From Agrypnia vestita (taxonomy: Eukaryota; Arthropoda; Insecta; Trichoptera; Phryganeidae): a stretch of 64,000 nucleotides of DNA. The first letter of the stretch is position 1; every line of letters starts with the position of its first letter. The stretch covers positions 372,001 to 436,000 of the forward strand of contig JADDOH010001516.1 in NCBI GenBank assembly GCA_016648135.1, in the 5' to 3' direction. Of the stretch, positions 37,076 through 48,399 are shown one piece after another. A model generated the notes under the pieces. The model ran no database searches, was not told the DNA's origin, and saw only the letters and a list, made by a program, of their open reading frames with translations. Position numbers and translations under genes: made by a program.

Positions 37076-37247
37076 ACCTCCTTCCATTTAAGAAAGACAA
37101 TCAAGTTAGTATGTGTAAGCCGTGCGTACGAGGCACATTGTTTCGTTGTGTAAGTGTTTATACTCGAAAACACCAACACAATCAAACAATGTACGCCGCA
37201 CGGCTTATACATACCAATTGGATTGTCTTTCTTAAATGGAACGAGGT
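37076..37247. mobile_element. Fold-back MITE, 172 bp
   Basis: ACCTCCTTCCATTTAAGAAA and AAGCCGTGCG on the left pair with TTTCTTAAATGGAACGAGGT and CGCACGGCTT on the right, giving arms of about 75 bp. Confidence 0.75.
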
Positions 37248-38051
37248 ATAAGACTGAATAACTATCAGAGATGACCCCTGCTGCATTCCACATAAAAATG
37301 TGTAATATTAATTGTAATGTAATTTATAATACTTGTGTTATTTAAATAAAATATTGCTATGGTTGTTCACCTCTCTCATGTAGAAAATTGTCAATGTAAG
37401 AATGACGAATTTCCAGTAAATAAATGACGATAGATTGCCAATATCATCATCACATCGACGATGACGACGTCCACGTCATAATGAGTCTATATTTTACAAT
37501 CATAAAGACCGATATAGAACTGGAAATATGCATTTTGCGCCTTTAGAACAAGATGTGATCTGATATTTACAAAAGAATTAGATAAGAACTTTCAAGTTTT
37601 GTATATTAATTTTGACGGGATGGCATATAATTGGCACAGTACTGCCATATGCATGGCGTGGTATTGGCATTGCATAGTGTTGGTCGCGATTAAGCCGGTT
37701 TTTGACATATGTCATTAAAATGTTTTAATTAAATTTTCGACATTGTAGTGTCGTCGCAAACTATAATCCGAGTTGATAACACCAGCCCTAATTAATTACA
37801 TCATATTAATCCGTAATTAATAAAAAAGTTTTAAAGTGGGTTTTCAAAAATCTGGAATCGAAAATTGACAGTGATATAAAATAATTATCCTAAAATAATG
37901 ACGAACGGAAAGTTTACTACTATAAATAATATGAATTAATCAGTTCAGTATGTTGGTACGCAAGTGAATCACGCAAAGGAATTTCACAACGAAATGCGTC
38001 TGAGGTTCGACGTCAACCATGCCATGCATAAGTTAGAAACATTATAAACTA

Positions 38052-38427
38052 CTAGCAGTGCCCGCGCGGATTTTTAGTACACTATTTGGATCGTCATAGA
38101 ACCTTCTAGAACATTCTACTTCCAGAACTTTCAAGAAATTTATCGAATGTATAGGAACCTTCTAGACACATTTCGCCATTCAGTTTAGAACCTTATAGAA
38201 CTTTCGGGAATTTTCTAGAACCTTCTCTTTCCAGAAGTTTCTAGAGCAGGTTTTTCCGGAACCTTCTAGACTCACCGACACAGCCGGCGCGCCTATTTTC
38301 AAACAATCTGAATCTTGTGGCCATAACAAAACAATATGCAAGAAAGCACATTTTCGAAACACACTCCCACCCACGCACAGCCACCCCCACCAAACTCGCA
38401 TATTTTCGATGTGACACCAAGGGCTAT
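38052..38427 (-). mobile_element. Helitron-like element with heat-shock-element arrays, copy 1
   Basis: On the - strand it ends in CCGCGCGGGCACTGCTAG|T, a CTAG|T terminus after a GC-rich stem. The second copy (42621-43034) aligns over its whole length. The interior is dominated by alternating GAA/TTC blocks at 5-bp spacing, and a CACCC-rich stretch (CCCACCCACGCACAGCC) near the 5' side. No coding capacity. The 5' end is set only by where homology between copies stops. Confidence 0.7.
38099..38271. promoter_or_regulatory. Array of heat-shock elements in transposon copy 1
   Basis: Perfect nGAAn/nTTCn runs: four pentamers at 38099-38116 (GAACCTTCTAGAACATTC), three at 38125-38137, six at 38198-38225 within eight counting one imperfect block, plus shorter runs at 38234-38246 and 38259-38271. 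HSF trimers bind three or more such alternating pentamers. Confidence 0.75.
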
Positions 38428-38435
38428 AAATATCC

Positions 38436-38492
38436 AGATATATATATAAGATATATATATAATATATATATAATATATATATTATATATTAT
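38436..38492. repeat. TA-rich simple repeat
   Basis: Imperfect TA dinucleotides starting a few bases beyond the right homology limit of the 38052-38427 element. Confidence 0.8.
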
Positions 38493-38799
38493 AGTAAATT
38501 GATTAAATAAACTTCTTAAATGTAAAAAAAATCATCGATTTTGGAAATCAAATCAATGGCCATGGGATCAGTAAGCCTTATCATAGGGGCTGACTGATTT
38601 AAGAGAAATTGTTTTGCGTTACAAACTTCCTTTCGATTGGGGGCACGTACGAATTCATGTCAAATGCTAATTTCTAACGATGATTGCACATAACCTATAA
38701 GACTTGCATCATAGAAATCCGTTTCGGTGAATAGAAGAAAGATGTCGCTTCCTAACAGTAACCCGGCGAGTGTCAACTTTAGCAAAGTCGGCGTCGCTA

Positions 38800-38851
38800 T
38801 GATTTAGGCCTGATTGAATCAATGTTACTTGATTCAATCAGGCCTAAATCA
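38800..38851. repeat. Perfect 22-bp snap-back palindrome with 8-nt loop
   Basis: TGATTTAGGCCTGATTGAAT(CA) and its exact complement are separated by ATGTTACT. Directly followed by an ATTCA/TTCAA simple repeat (38858-38885), the usual tail of a reversed LINE. Confidence 0.9.
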
Positions 38852-39896
38852 CATCTTGATTCAATTCAATTCAATTTATTCAATAAATAATATATACCTA
38901 CATGGCAAACTTAAATTAAATGCCTCAAATTATTACATTTCATATATAATTAAATATCCAGAGACAGTTTATATGATGACAGAGATCGTTGACTCGCCGA
39001 TAAATATTTTTTTTTATAATCAATTTAAGGCCAAAATTTTGGTCAAAAATCGATTTTTTTTTAAGAAGTAGCCATTTTGTCAAAAAAAATATTTTGCTTA
39101 TTCCTTGGATTAATTACAAGATTATACATTACTTTGACGAAATCCGTTTGGTTTTTTCATTTTAGATGATCCAGTCCAGAGATATCGTTGTCACCGCAAG
39201 ATGCCTTTTTTGAGAGGAGCTCCTGGAGATCAGTTATAGCAGCTTTCAAAATTATTATTTTACAAATACAAAAATGTTAAAATACAGTTAAACGTAACCG
39301 TAATATGTGCACAAATTTTCACATCAATAAATTTAAAAGTCTTTTCAGAAAAAAATCTTGAAAAATCGCTTTTTTTGGGCCTCCTGACTATATATAACCG
39401 CTTAAAGAGTACTAAGCCAATGTGATTACTCGCCGAATTGATAGACAGTAACCAATTTACTACTACAAATTTATACGTCATTTTGTTGAGCTAAAAATGA
39501 AATGCCGCCCGTGGATATTTAACCTTGAACTGCTGTCTGCGATCGTGATCTGGAGATTGCTGCTAAAACGTTAACATTAAAAAAAACGCAAAGGCAACCA
39601 CACGACGTATGCTAAACATTACGTAGTATGGGTTAGCTAAGAATTTTGACGTATAGTGTGACGGTCAAATCCGGGCAATGAAGTTATTTTGAGAACAAAG
39701 ATATCTTAGTCGCCGCTGCGTGGAACGAACGATATAAAATGATTCAGTTAAACTAAAAAGAGGAAATTTATATTAAATGTAAAAAACATGTAGGTATCTA
39801 CAGGTTCTGAATTATGCTAAATATTTAAAACTTTTAAAATTGTATCTTTTTGGAAAAATTTATATTACATTTTGTACGTACGTAATTAACACAATA

Positions 39897-40402
39897 CTAG
39901 CTACAACCCGTCAAAATGACGTACTTTTGACCTCCAGTTAAGGCTGTGAGAGCAGCGCTATCTAGAGTATCGTAGCGTCTTGACGTTAGGGATGGACATT
40001 ATTAAATAGAGTATTGTTTTTTTGCTTCTTATAGGTACTTCATTATTATATTATACAGCATTATTACTTGAGCCAACTGGTAACGTTGGTGGCGGACATT
40101 GTTACTTTGAATTTTTTTATGCTTTATTTTATACACCTCATCATTATTTCTGCTATCTGGTAGCGTTAGTGATGGACATTGTTACATAGAGAATTATATA
40201 TTTTGATTATGATTAATATCAATGACAAATGCGATACAGTAATGGATGTACTTATTAGTTTTAATTTTCGTTAAACTGAATTATTAAAAAAAAATTCAGA
40301 GTTAAAAAAGCAATCATATCAATTTTGAAAACTGAATGAGGTCAGCTATTGGATAGGAATTATACGGAAGGACGGACATCAAAATTATTATTATTGGATG
40401 GA
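39897..40402 (-). mobile_element. Helitron, reverse copy
   Basis: On the - strand it ends with hairpin GTCATTTTGAC, then GGGTTGTAGCTAG|T, and its other end (TCCAATAATAATAATTTTGA, then TGTCCGTCC) matches the family 5' end. Confidence 0.65.
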
Positions 40403-40825
40403 TACGAGGGCTACACATCACCATAAAGCCATGTTCCCGACTTCCTTGTGAAAGCCTTATCAATATGCGGTTTAACTTTTGTAGTCATTAGTAGTAGTAG
40501 ACCCAAGCCAGGAAATATCCCGGTGCAGATAGCGATAATATGCGTGAAACTATATGCGACGTAAAGATAGCATAGGTATATTATGCTATGGGTTAGGTAC
40601 CAATAGGCATTAGAAAATTCGTAATCAAACAAAATGTTTTTAGATAAATAATTTATCGATAATTTTAAAACGACACCTAATTTAAACATACAAAAATGAT
40701 CGCTACTTTTAATAAAGTTGAAATGAATTATTTGTAGGCAATCTGTTTTTATTATCGCGTTTGAAACTTTTTAAGTAATTGTGTGGAAAATAAACAATTA
40801 TATTTAAAACCAAGATATCTTATAG

Positions 40826-41252
40826 ATGTCTCATAGAGACAGCTATTTTTTATAAGGGAAAGTAGGTATGAAAGTCTTTTTGGGTGTTCATAAGGCTTAC
40901 GACCACTTTACATATAGACTACCACGTCTATCAAATTTTTGGAATTTGTAACATTGGAGGAATTGGTAAACGTTAGACTATGTAAGGTGATCTGCCACCC
41001 AAAATTGTTTTTTTACAACAACGGGTCGCACATTTGTTTTTAGCATTAAAAATGCCAACCAGGCGGCGAATGAGCAGGACCGATAAAGGAGCTTTTGCTT
41101 ATAAAGCGGTCCTGTGTAAGCGGCGGGTCTGCCCTCGTTGTGTAAAGTGATCACTTAAGCCAGCCGTACAATAGGTCGTAAGCCCTATGAACACCCAAAG
41201 ACTTCCATACCTACTTTCCCATATAAAAAACAGTTTCGTCTCTATGAGACAT
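40826..41252. mobile_element. MITE with about 80-bp inverted ends
   Basis: ATGTCTCATAGAGACAGCTA and, inward from the right, ATGTCTCATAGAGACGAAAC continue as inverted copies through GGGAAAGTAGGTATG and GGGTGTTCATA. TTATA flanks both sides (one-base uncertainty). The interior shares AGGAGCTTTTGCTTATAAAG with the sequence at 55560-55665. Confidence 0.8.
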
Positions 41253-41254
41253 TT

Positions 41255-42615
41255 ATAATATATGTATCTTGATTAATGATGTCCCCCTGGAGATAAAATA
41301 CAGTATTGTGTTTCATGAATAATTGGAACATACTCACAATATTATAAATCAAATATAGTCACGGACTTCTTCGTTGTGCGGAACTGAAATGAGAGAAATA
41401 GCTCATATACTAGTTCTGAGGAAATTTTAACTAAAATCATCGCCTGACTCCCTTAAAAATTAAGCTTTTTCTCGATTTCAATCTGTTATTTGCACTTCTG
41501 TGGAATAGATACATTGAGGGACATTTTCAAAGAAGTCGTAGATATATTTATTTACTTCGATCATAGTTTTTTTTTTCCGATCATATTGTGAATTGTTTCG
41601 TAATGTGCACTGACGGCCAGTAGATATGCATAATGTATATTGAAAGTGTCAAATAGTTTGTGTGTCTAGGGCAGTATCAGCGAACTTACGAAACGCGCGT
41701 CAAAGGTCATGATATTTTGAGTGACCCGCCAGCGTTAACCAATATTTGTTTCATACATATTTACTCAACAATAATTACTTAAAGAAACGCGATTGTGGCC
41801 GAAGATTCGTACGCATGCGCCGAAATTTACGAGCTCTACCGGCCCCAGCTCATCAAACACCAAATAGCCACACACAAGTATAATTATGTATCCCGCCGCG
41901 AATATTAAAAAATCATTTCTATCATCTCATACATTCATATATTTTCTTAATCATCCTCTCCTCTTTCAGCGATACCTATTTTATTTCATCTACCGTGCTA
42001 CATCTAGCATTATACACAGATTTTCAACACATACCCTTAGCGACCGCTTTTCCACCGCATTTGGTCTACCTCTATCTTTTTTTGTCAATTTCAGGCTTCA
42101 CTTTTATACATAAATTAAGTACCAGAACTCCGAGTAGTTTTTACAATGGTTCTATTTTCCTTCCAGAACACTAGGACCAGGGAAAAAGATATACAGATGA
42201 TGTTTATTAGACTACAACCGAAAATAAAGACAGGTGTTAATTTATTTTTCAAATGGTTTTAAAGGTGCGACAGAGCTAACAGTGACACGTGGGTGTGGAA
42301 TGAATTGTATCCTAATATCAGAATCGCGTGTTGCCAGTGTAAGAATCGATGGAGCAACGTGAGGGAATTTGTCACTCTTTACGGGGTCAGACGTCATGTG
42401 ATAATTAACGAGTATAATCTACAACATTTTTACAAGTAGATTCTTAAATTAATTTATAAATTATTAAAAATATTTGTCAAATGTGACCGTTAACGTTCCG
42501 TTCGTCCGTTGTGCGAATTATAATCGCCAGAACCTTTTGTCGGACATTTCAGAGTAATAATGGTTTATATTCAAAAGGTATTAAGTCTACTCATCTTCAA
42601 TTTTATACTTTTATT
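41255..42615. other. No gene seen
   Basis: Short ORFs such as 41886-42113 are low-complexity; I find no repeat ends. Confidence 0.45.
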
Positions 42616-42620
42616 TTATA

Positions 42621-43034
42621 CTAGCTGTGCCCGCACGGCTTCGCACGCGTAGATTTTAGCACACTGTTTGGATCGTCATAGAAATTTCGCGAACCTTCAA
42701 GAACATTTTCCTTCCAGAACTTTCAAGAAATTTATCGAATGAACAGGAACCTTCTACACACACCGGCACACTCCGCCACCCGGTTTAGAACCTTAAATAA
42801 CTTTCGGGAATTTTCTAGAACCTTCTCCTTCCAGAACTTTCTAGAGCAGGTTTTTCCGGAACCTTCTAGACTAACCGACACACTCGACGCACCTATTTTG
42901 AAACAATCTGAAGCATTTGCGGCCTTCCCATAACAAAACAATGTGCTAGAATGCACATTTTCGTCACCCATTCCCACCCACGCTCAGCCACCCCCACCAA
43001 ACTCGCACATTTTCAATGCGAAACCAAGGGCTAT
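42621..43034 (-). mobile_element. Helitron-like element with heat-shock-element arrays, copy 2
   Basis: Ends on the - strand in GCCGTGCGGGCACAGCTAG|T (+ strand flank A at 42620). It aligns with 38052-38427 throughout, with small indels. Both copies have a TA array nearby on the right (43112-43210 here). Confidence 0.7.
42681..42871. promoter_or_regulatory. Array of heat-shock elements in transposon copy 2
   Basis: Five perfect pentamers at 42681-42703 (GAAATTTCGCGAACCTTCAA then GAA), three at 42717-42729, five at 42803-42825, and shorter runs at 42834-42846 and 42859-42871. The first array is longer and better than in copy 1. Confidence 0.75.
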
Positions 43035-43111
43035 CCACCACTATAACCACCAGGAGGGGGTGGTAGTATCTGGTTGTGAAGAAAACTTGGCGGATAGGGA
43101 AACACGGGTTT

Positions 43112-43112
43112 C

Positions 43113-43200
<88 letters not shown>

Positions 43201-43212
43201 GATATATATATA
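43112..43212. repeat. TA microsatellite, about 100 bp
   Basis: Nearly pure TA dinucleotides; the Tyr/Ile runs in ORFs crossing it are artefacts. Confidence 0.9.
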
Positions 43213-43215
43213 TTG

Positions 43216-43300
43216 ATTATGTGGGGTATATCCAAAGGCAGCAATATCCAAAAAAATGAATGCAGTCATCGAAGATTACTAATTTATAATGTAGTGATTT
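43216..43300. mobile_element. Half copy of the MITE at 60199
   Basis: TATGTGGGGTATATCCAAAG and GAATGCAGTCATCGAAGATT match one arm of 60199-60463. Confidence 0.6.
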
Positions 43301-43327
43301 TTTTTTCAGTTCTAGTGTCGTCGTCAA

Positions 43328-44135
43328 TTAGGTTGCATTTTCGTATATAAATTTTACTAATCGTATACATCTAGAGTCTATTCTCGCATTTTGGAGTGCT
43401 TCGATGATTGCCCACATTTCAACTGAGTCAAATGCTTTTTGATAGTCATTAAAAGCTAAGTGTATAGGTATATTATACTCGGTTGTTTTCTCTATGAGCA
43501 ATCTCAGAGTTTGAATGTGGTCCCTGGTTCCAAAACTTTTGCGGAAGCCGACTTGCTCTACGGGTTGGTAGTGATCAAATTTTAGCGTTAGGCGATTCGT
43601 CATGATCTTTGTTAATAATTTATATAAATGCGAAAGCAAACTTATGGGTCGATAGTTTTCTAGATTATCGCTGTCACCTTTTTTAAATACTATTTTTACT
43701 TTCGCGTTTTGCCAACCACAAGGTATTTTTACTTCTTCTAGACATTTGTCTAATAGTATTTTTATGGCTTCTATCAATTTTCTTCCTCCTAGTTTTAGCA
43801 TATCGCTTGTTATTTGATCTGTACTCGGAGCCCTATTATTTTTCATTTGCTTTAAGGCATTTTCTATCTCTTCGATTTCTATTTCTGGTAATTCTTCGTA
43901 TCCTACGTTCAAAATGCATCTTTCTTTTACCTCATTTTGGGTAATTCGTGATGTGTAGAGCTCTCAGTAAAAATATTCAATAGTTTTGGATATACATTCC
44001 TTATCTCTTACAATAATTCCATTTTCATATTTTACTTTAGTTATGTTATGGTATCCATGAGATTTTATCCGTTTTAAGACTTTCATATTTATATTAGTTT
44101 CTATTGTTTGCGAAATTATTTTTGTGTTATAGCGC
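43328..44135 (-). mobile_element. RTE-type LINE, inverted 5' part (fingers/palm of reverse transcriptase)
   Basis: On the - strand it reads IISQTIETNINMKVLKRIKS, YENGIIVRDKECISKTIEYF, stop, then an open 194-codon frame with MKNNRAPSTDQITSDMLK, FKKGDSDNLENYRPISLLSH and NDYQKAFDSVEMWAI: RTE reverse-transcriptase blocks. FNDYQKAFDS has Asn in place of the usual first catalytic Asp. It ends abruptly at [10 protein letters not shown]. Confidence 0.9.
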
Positions 44136-44159
44136 CTACAAGTGGGTATATACTAATCT

Positions 44160-44497
44160 TTTCTACAAGGTAGTGTGGTGACACAATCTCGCCTAAACTC
44201 TTCACGTTAGCTTTAGAAGATGTATTTAAGACCCTGAATTGGGATAACAAAGGTGTGAAGATAGATGGCACATATTTAAGTCACTTAAGATTTGCTGACG
44301 ACATAGTAGTTGTAAGTAAAAATATCAAAGAACTAAGCATAATGTTAAAAGAACTACATGAGGTTTCGAGCAAAGTTGATCTTAAGATGAATATAAAGAA
44401 AACAAAAATTTTGAGCCCAGAGAACAAAGTCATCACTATCAATGATAATATTGAAATAGTAGATGAATATATATATCTAGTAGACAAGATAATATAG
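44160..44497 (+). mobile_element. RTE-type LINE, sense 3' part (YADD-type block and thumb)
   Basis: Open reading GDTISPKLFTLALEDVFKTL, then YLSHLRFADDIVVVSKNIKE and MNIKKTKILSPENKV. FADD holds the catalytic Asp pair. This begins about 17 residues after the point where the inverted part at 43328 ends, so the two belong to one copy. Confidence 0.9.
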
Positions 44498-44572
44498 CTT
44501 TATATCTTCACACAATTATGTAAAATAAACCACTTCTTAATGGTAATGCCATGTATAGTAAGGCATATTGAT

Positions 44573-46184
44573 TAGGGATGGATCGTCGACGTATTTACCG
44601 TCGACGAAACGAGACCGTCCACGTCCATCCATCGACGAGACGATCAACTAGTTGAATTCGTCAACTAGTTGATGCGTCAACTTCGTTACGCGGACGTCCC
44701 GGACGTTCTATCTAAACGTCGGGACGATGGTCAACTGTCTACGGTTCAACGCGACGCTTCTCGACGGCTCAGCCGTTGGCTATTTTTATGACGTTAATTT
44801 TTAAAATTTAAAGAAGTTCGAAGGAATATAGTTTCGGGGAAAGTAGAACCGCTACTTGTGCTTATTTGTAAAAATAAATATTTTATTATTTATTTGTTTA
44901 CGCACATTATAGGCTTTTACATATTGTTTTATGTACTTCTTTCTATTTATAACAAAGAAAGAAGTAGGTATACACAGCAATATCAGGTGTTAGCAGTAAA
45001 ATATAAATATAAACTACATATATAAGCAGTGAAAGTATTGGGTATAAGCATTAAAATGTGAGTAAATAAAATTGAAGGAAACAATGATTTTGCGTAATAA
45101 AGGCGCCAGTTATGAGGTGCGGTAAAAAATACTTTACATTTATTTATTATCTATAAATTTATAAATAAATACATAATTTAAAAATACTTTACATTTGAGA
45201 TGTTATATAGAAATTCATTGAAGAATACATCTTTCAAAGTTAGGCTTTCACTTTGTGGTGACATTATTAATAAATAAATATATCTGTATTATTTGTCAAC
45301 TTTAGTTTAAGGCTCAATCTGAGAAAAGGAACATTGTTCCCGAAACATGTAAAAAACCAATAAAAAGTGGTGTAAACAAAATTATAATAGATTTATTTTT
45401 TATCTATTAAAGTTGAAAATAGGGAATTTTTAATAAAAATTAATTAAACCTAAATTCAAGATTATATTACATATATAATAATTAATGTTGGACTCCTGAA
45501 TAAGGACCATAGTTAGGTATAGAAAATTGTATTCCCTACAAGTTATATCATTTATATGCTAAAGTTGAAAAGTAAGGAAATAACACAATAATTAAATTTT
45601 AGCATCCCTTTTCAGGTAGATATAAGAAGTCGAGATCGATCGAATAAAATATTGATTTTAGAAAAATATCTAGCCGGCCTATTAATTAATAATAGTTCAA
45701 TAAAAAATAAAATAATTAAACAGAATTGTTTTATTTTATACAGCGTAAAATTGGGAATTCACCGAATCGTCGCACGTGACATCACAAAAAATCAAGTAAA
45801 AAAATAATAGATAATAGCTTATTAAGCCTATCTCGCCCTACGCATGTATTCAAATTTCAAATCTCTAGTCATAGTTCGTGTACACAAATCTGCACTCTAT
45901 GGTAGTGTACTTTAGAGTTGAAATGAAATTACCCGTCGAGCCGTCTATGACGTCTATGGCATCTACAAGTCGACAGCGAGAGATGAGAGAGAAATAAACG
46001 GAGACGTTTTGTCTTGCTCTCGCTCGTTGCTTTGCATTGCGTTTAAATCGTCCACCGACCACGGCGTCCGCTGTCCACCGTCTACGAATTCAACTAGTCC
46101 ATGCGATAAACGTAAACGGTCGACGCGTCGATGCAACGTCAACGGTTGATTTCAACTAGTCCGTCCATTCAACGCCCATCCCTA
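44573..46184 (+). mobile_element. Non-autonomous hAT element, 1612 bp, copy 1
   Basis: TAGGGATGG at the left and CCATCCCTA at the right, with a perfect 8-bp duplication ATATTGAT (44565-44572 and 46185-46192). Subterminal zones are crowded with AACTAGTT palindromes and CGTCGACG. The interior holds a Penelope 3' end (about 45296-45390). No transposase ORF. Copy 2 is at 50273-51879 in the opposite orientation. Confidence 0.95.
45317..45355 (+). ncRNA. Degenerate hammerhead-like motif inside hAT copy 1
   Basis: CTGAGAA replaces the CTGATGA core, but stem II (GGAAC-ATT-GTTCC), CGAAAC and ACATGTA are kept as in the Penelope motif at 63539. The same sequence is on the - strand in copy 2 (about 51095-51140). 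Core mutation predicts loss of cleavage. Confidence 0.5.
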
Positions 46185-46235
46185 ATATTGATAGCGATTA
46201 TTTTTCTATATAAGCGCAGAATAATTTATTTATGA

Positions 46236-46493
46236 CTAGTTGCTGCCCGTCAAAAATGACGGAACAATGGTTTGCGTTTTTGCTAAGCTCTATTTATAGG
46301 ATCTTTTTGGCGGGTCGCGATATGCAAGGGTGGCAACATCGATAGCGTCCTATTATTCTCGCGACCATGGTTCGCACCCACTTCCAGTCGTTTAATTTGT
46401 TTTTTAGCCGTGAATTCGAAATTCGAACGAAATTACGGACGTTACACGAAGTTCGGACGGACGGACAGACAATGAAATTATTATGTTTGATGA
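46236..46493 (-). mobile_element. Helitron, reverse copy
   Basis: On the - strand: A|TCATCAAACATAATAATTTC at the start, ACTTCGTGTAACGTCCGTAA inside, and hairpin CCGTCATTTTTGACGG followed by GCAGCAACTAG|T at the end. 258 bp, the cleanest member in the window. Confidence 0.85.
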
Positions 46494-46567
46494 TGTACCT
46501 ACTTGCGTACTAGACAATGCAGAGAAGGCGCCAGCGTTGCGAAATCCTAGAAATTTTAACACTTATT

Positions 46568-47191
46568 CGGTCGTATTCTGAAATAAGCAATATCACTATT
46601 TCTGTATCTTGACAGTTATTGTATAACATTGCGATGCCGCCAATTTTGACGTTTTAAGTTTGACAGGTTTGAAGTTAATGAATTCAATCAATCAGAAAGC
46701 TTTAAAACGTAAACAGACGTTATTGACAATTATGAACAATGAGCTTTCTAATTGATTGAATTCATTAATTTCAAACCTGTCAAACTTAAATGTTAAAAAT
46801 TGGCGGAATTACAATGTTATTTTATTTTATTTTTTATTTATTGACTTTCTTACAGCCATATAACTAATAAATCTTGAAAAAAAAACAATTATTGATGTAC
46901 AGAGCCTTGGGCCAATTACAAGAAAACACATATAATACAAGAATATTAAACGAGGATCGATAAAAAAAAATAAGAAAAAAAAAATTGTCAAATAGTGAGT
47001 GTTGTTTGTATTTATGTGTTTTGTGTGTTCGTGTGTGTGTGCGTTTATATGACATGTGTTCGTGTGTGTGTACACATGTGTGGGAATAAAAATGTCATCC
47101 CGCTAGTTTATACGTAAGGGATTTTGTAAAAAATCACTGTCATGATTCAAAATACAGAAATAGCAATACTGCTTATTTCAGAATACGGCCG
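46568..47191. mobile_element. GGCCGTATTC MITE, copy 2, interrupted by a retroposon
   Basis: Ends CGGTCGTATTCTGAAATAAG and CTTATTTCAGAATACGGCCG bracket a fold-back interior like 359-671. It is split at about 46813-47135 by a reversed insertion that begins with a TTTTA-repeat (A-rich tail) and includes a TGTG-rich tract. Confidence 0.75.
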
Positions 47192-47510
47192 AAGATTAAA
47201 GACGTGTAGGTACCCACACAAAAGTCTAAATCAATAATGTGATTCCCACGTGATCCAGTTAATTACTATACTAAGATAAGCACGTCAAAATTGATTATAT
47301 ATTTTAAAATTTAAAGCAGTACATACCTACGCATCATTTTTTAGATATAATAAGAATCAGTCATCACAACAACAAAAAGTTGAAAATCTGCGACGACTTG
47401 CCATTTGACTGTGAAATGTGTACCCAACGGTATGTACATACATGTGTAGGTATACTCCTTCATTGCGGACTTTTTGGATCTTGCGGAACAATGCGGTCTT
47501 CGCTGCTTTC

Positions 47511-47653
47511 TAAAGATCGGTTGTTTGATCAGTAGTAATAGTTCAGCGAAAGGCATAGATATTTATGTTTTTAAACAAACAACCCATTTTTGCTAAAATC
47601 TTATGGTTCTCGCTTAACTATTACTGTCACTACTAATCAAACAACCGACCTTT
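47511..47653. mobile_element. Small MITE with GGTTGTTTGATNAGTAGT ends
   Basis: AAAGATCGGTTGTTTGATCA on the left and TAATCAAACAACCGACCTTT on the right are inverted. A lone end of the same family is at 52848-52872. Confidence 0.65.
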
Positions 47654-48069
47654 GGCCATGCAACACACACAAGGACCGAAAGTAAACACATAATGATTTT
47701 GATGAAAGAAAAGTATGTCAACGATGCTGTGGGTATATCGAATAAAATATTGTAGTGATACAAGGATTACGAATCCGAATATTCGTATTCGCCGAATAGT
47801 AGTTATTTACCGAATATTCGTATTCGCCGAATATCATCACGAATATTAAAAACAAACTTTTTATAACTGAACGCAACGCAAATTACGGTTTGGCTGCGCA
47901 CCGTGTATCCGAACACACCTACGCACTCTACTTTCAGGGAATCCCCTAACATTTAATGAATGGTTTTGTTGAGTTCTCAAGTTGTCAATTGTTACTTGTT
48001 TCACAGCATAACATAAGTTATTTCGTCTAGTTAGGTTGGGTTATTAATAAGGTTAGGTGCTCAATCCAT

Positions 48070-48302
48070 ATATCGTCGCTGTATATATAATTAAGCCTAT
48101 GTGCCGTTTTAGTACATTCTGAGATAAACGAATGAAACTGTTTTAAAAATATTTTAAATAATTACTAGGCAGATTTGCCAGATGAACGGCAATGTTTTTT
48201 TAGTATATCTCTATTATTTATATGAAAAATTGACAAATTGATTCATTCATCTGAGAATGTATTAAACGGCACACAGGTTTAATTATTATACAGCGACGAT
48301 AT
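48070..48302. mobile_element. MITE nested in the hAT remnant
   Basis: ATATCGTCGCTGTATATATA and TATTATACAGCGACGATAT are inverted ends extending about 65 bp through GTGCCGTTTTAGTACATTCT / AGAATGTATTAAACGGCAC. Confidence 0.75.
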
Positions 48303-48399
48303 GTAGTTTTTGTTTTGTAATACGTATTGTTCGATCCATTTTATTTCCGTTGTGTGTATCTTTGACTCTTATAGAAATATTTCAAATTGAATCTAATTA

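Noticed and set aside
40411..40689. 92-codon hydrophobic - strand ORF
   Set aside because: Hydrophobic stretches arise from A/T-rich codons; part lies at a Helitron edge and no family matches.
42943..43350. 135-codon ORF with a Tyr/Ile run
   Set aside because: Most of it is the TA microsatellite read as Tyr/Ile codons.
45865..46062. 65-codon ORF duplicated at 50395-50592
   Set aside because: Conserved only because both hAT copies are nearly identical; it starts in subterminal repeats and shows no domain.
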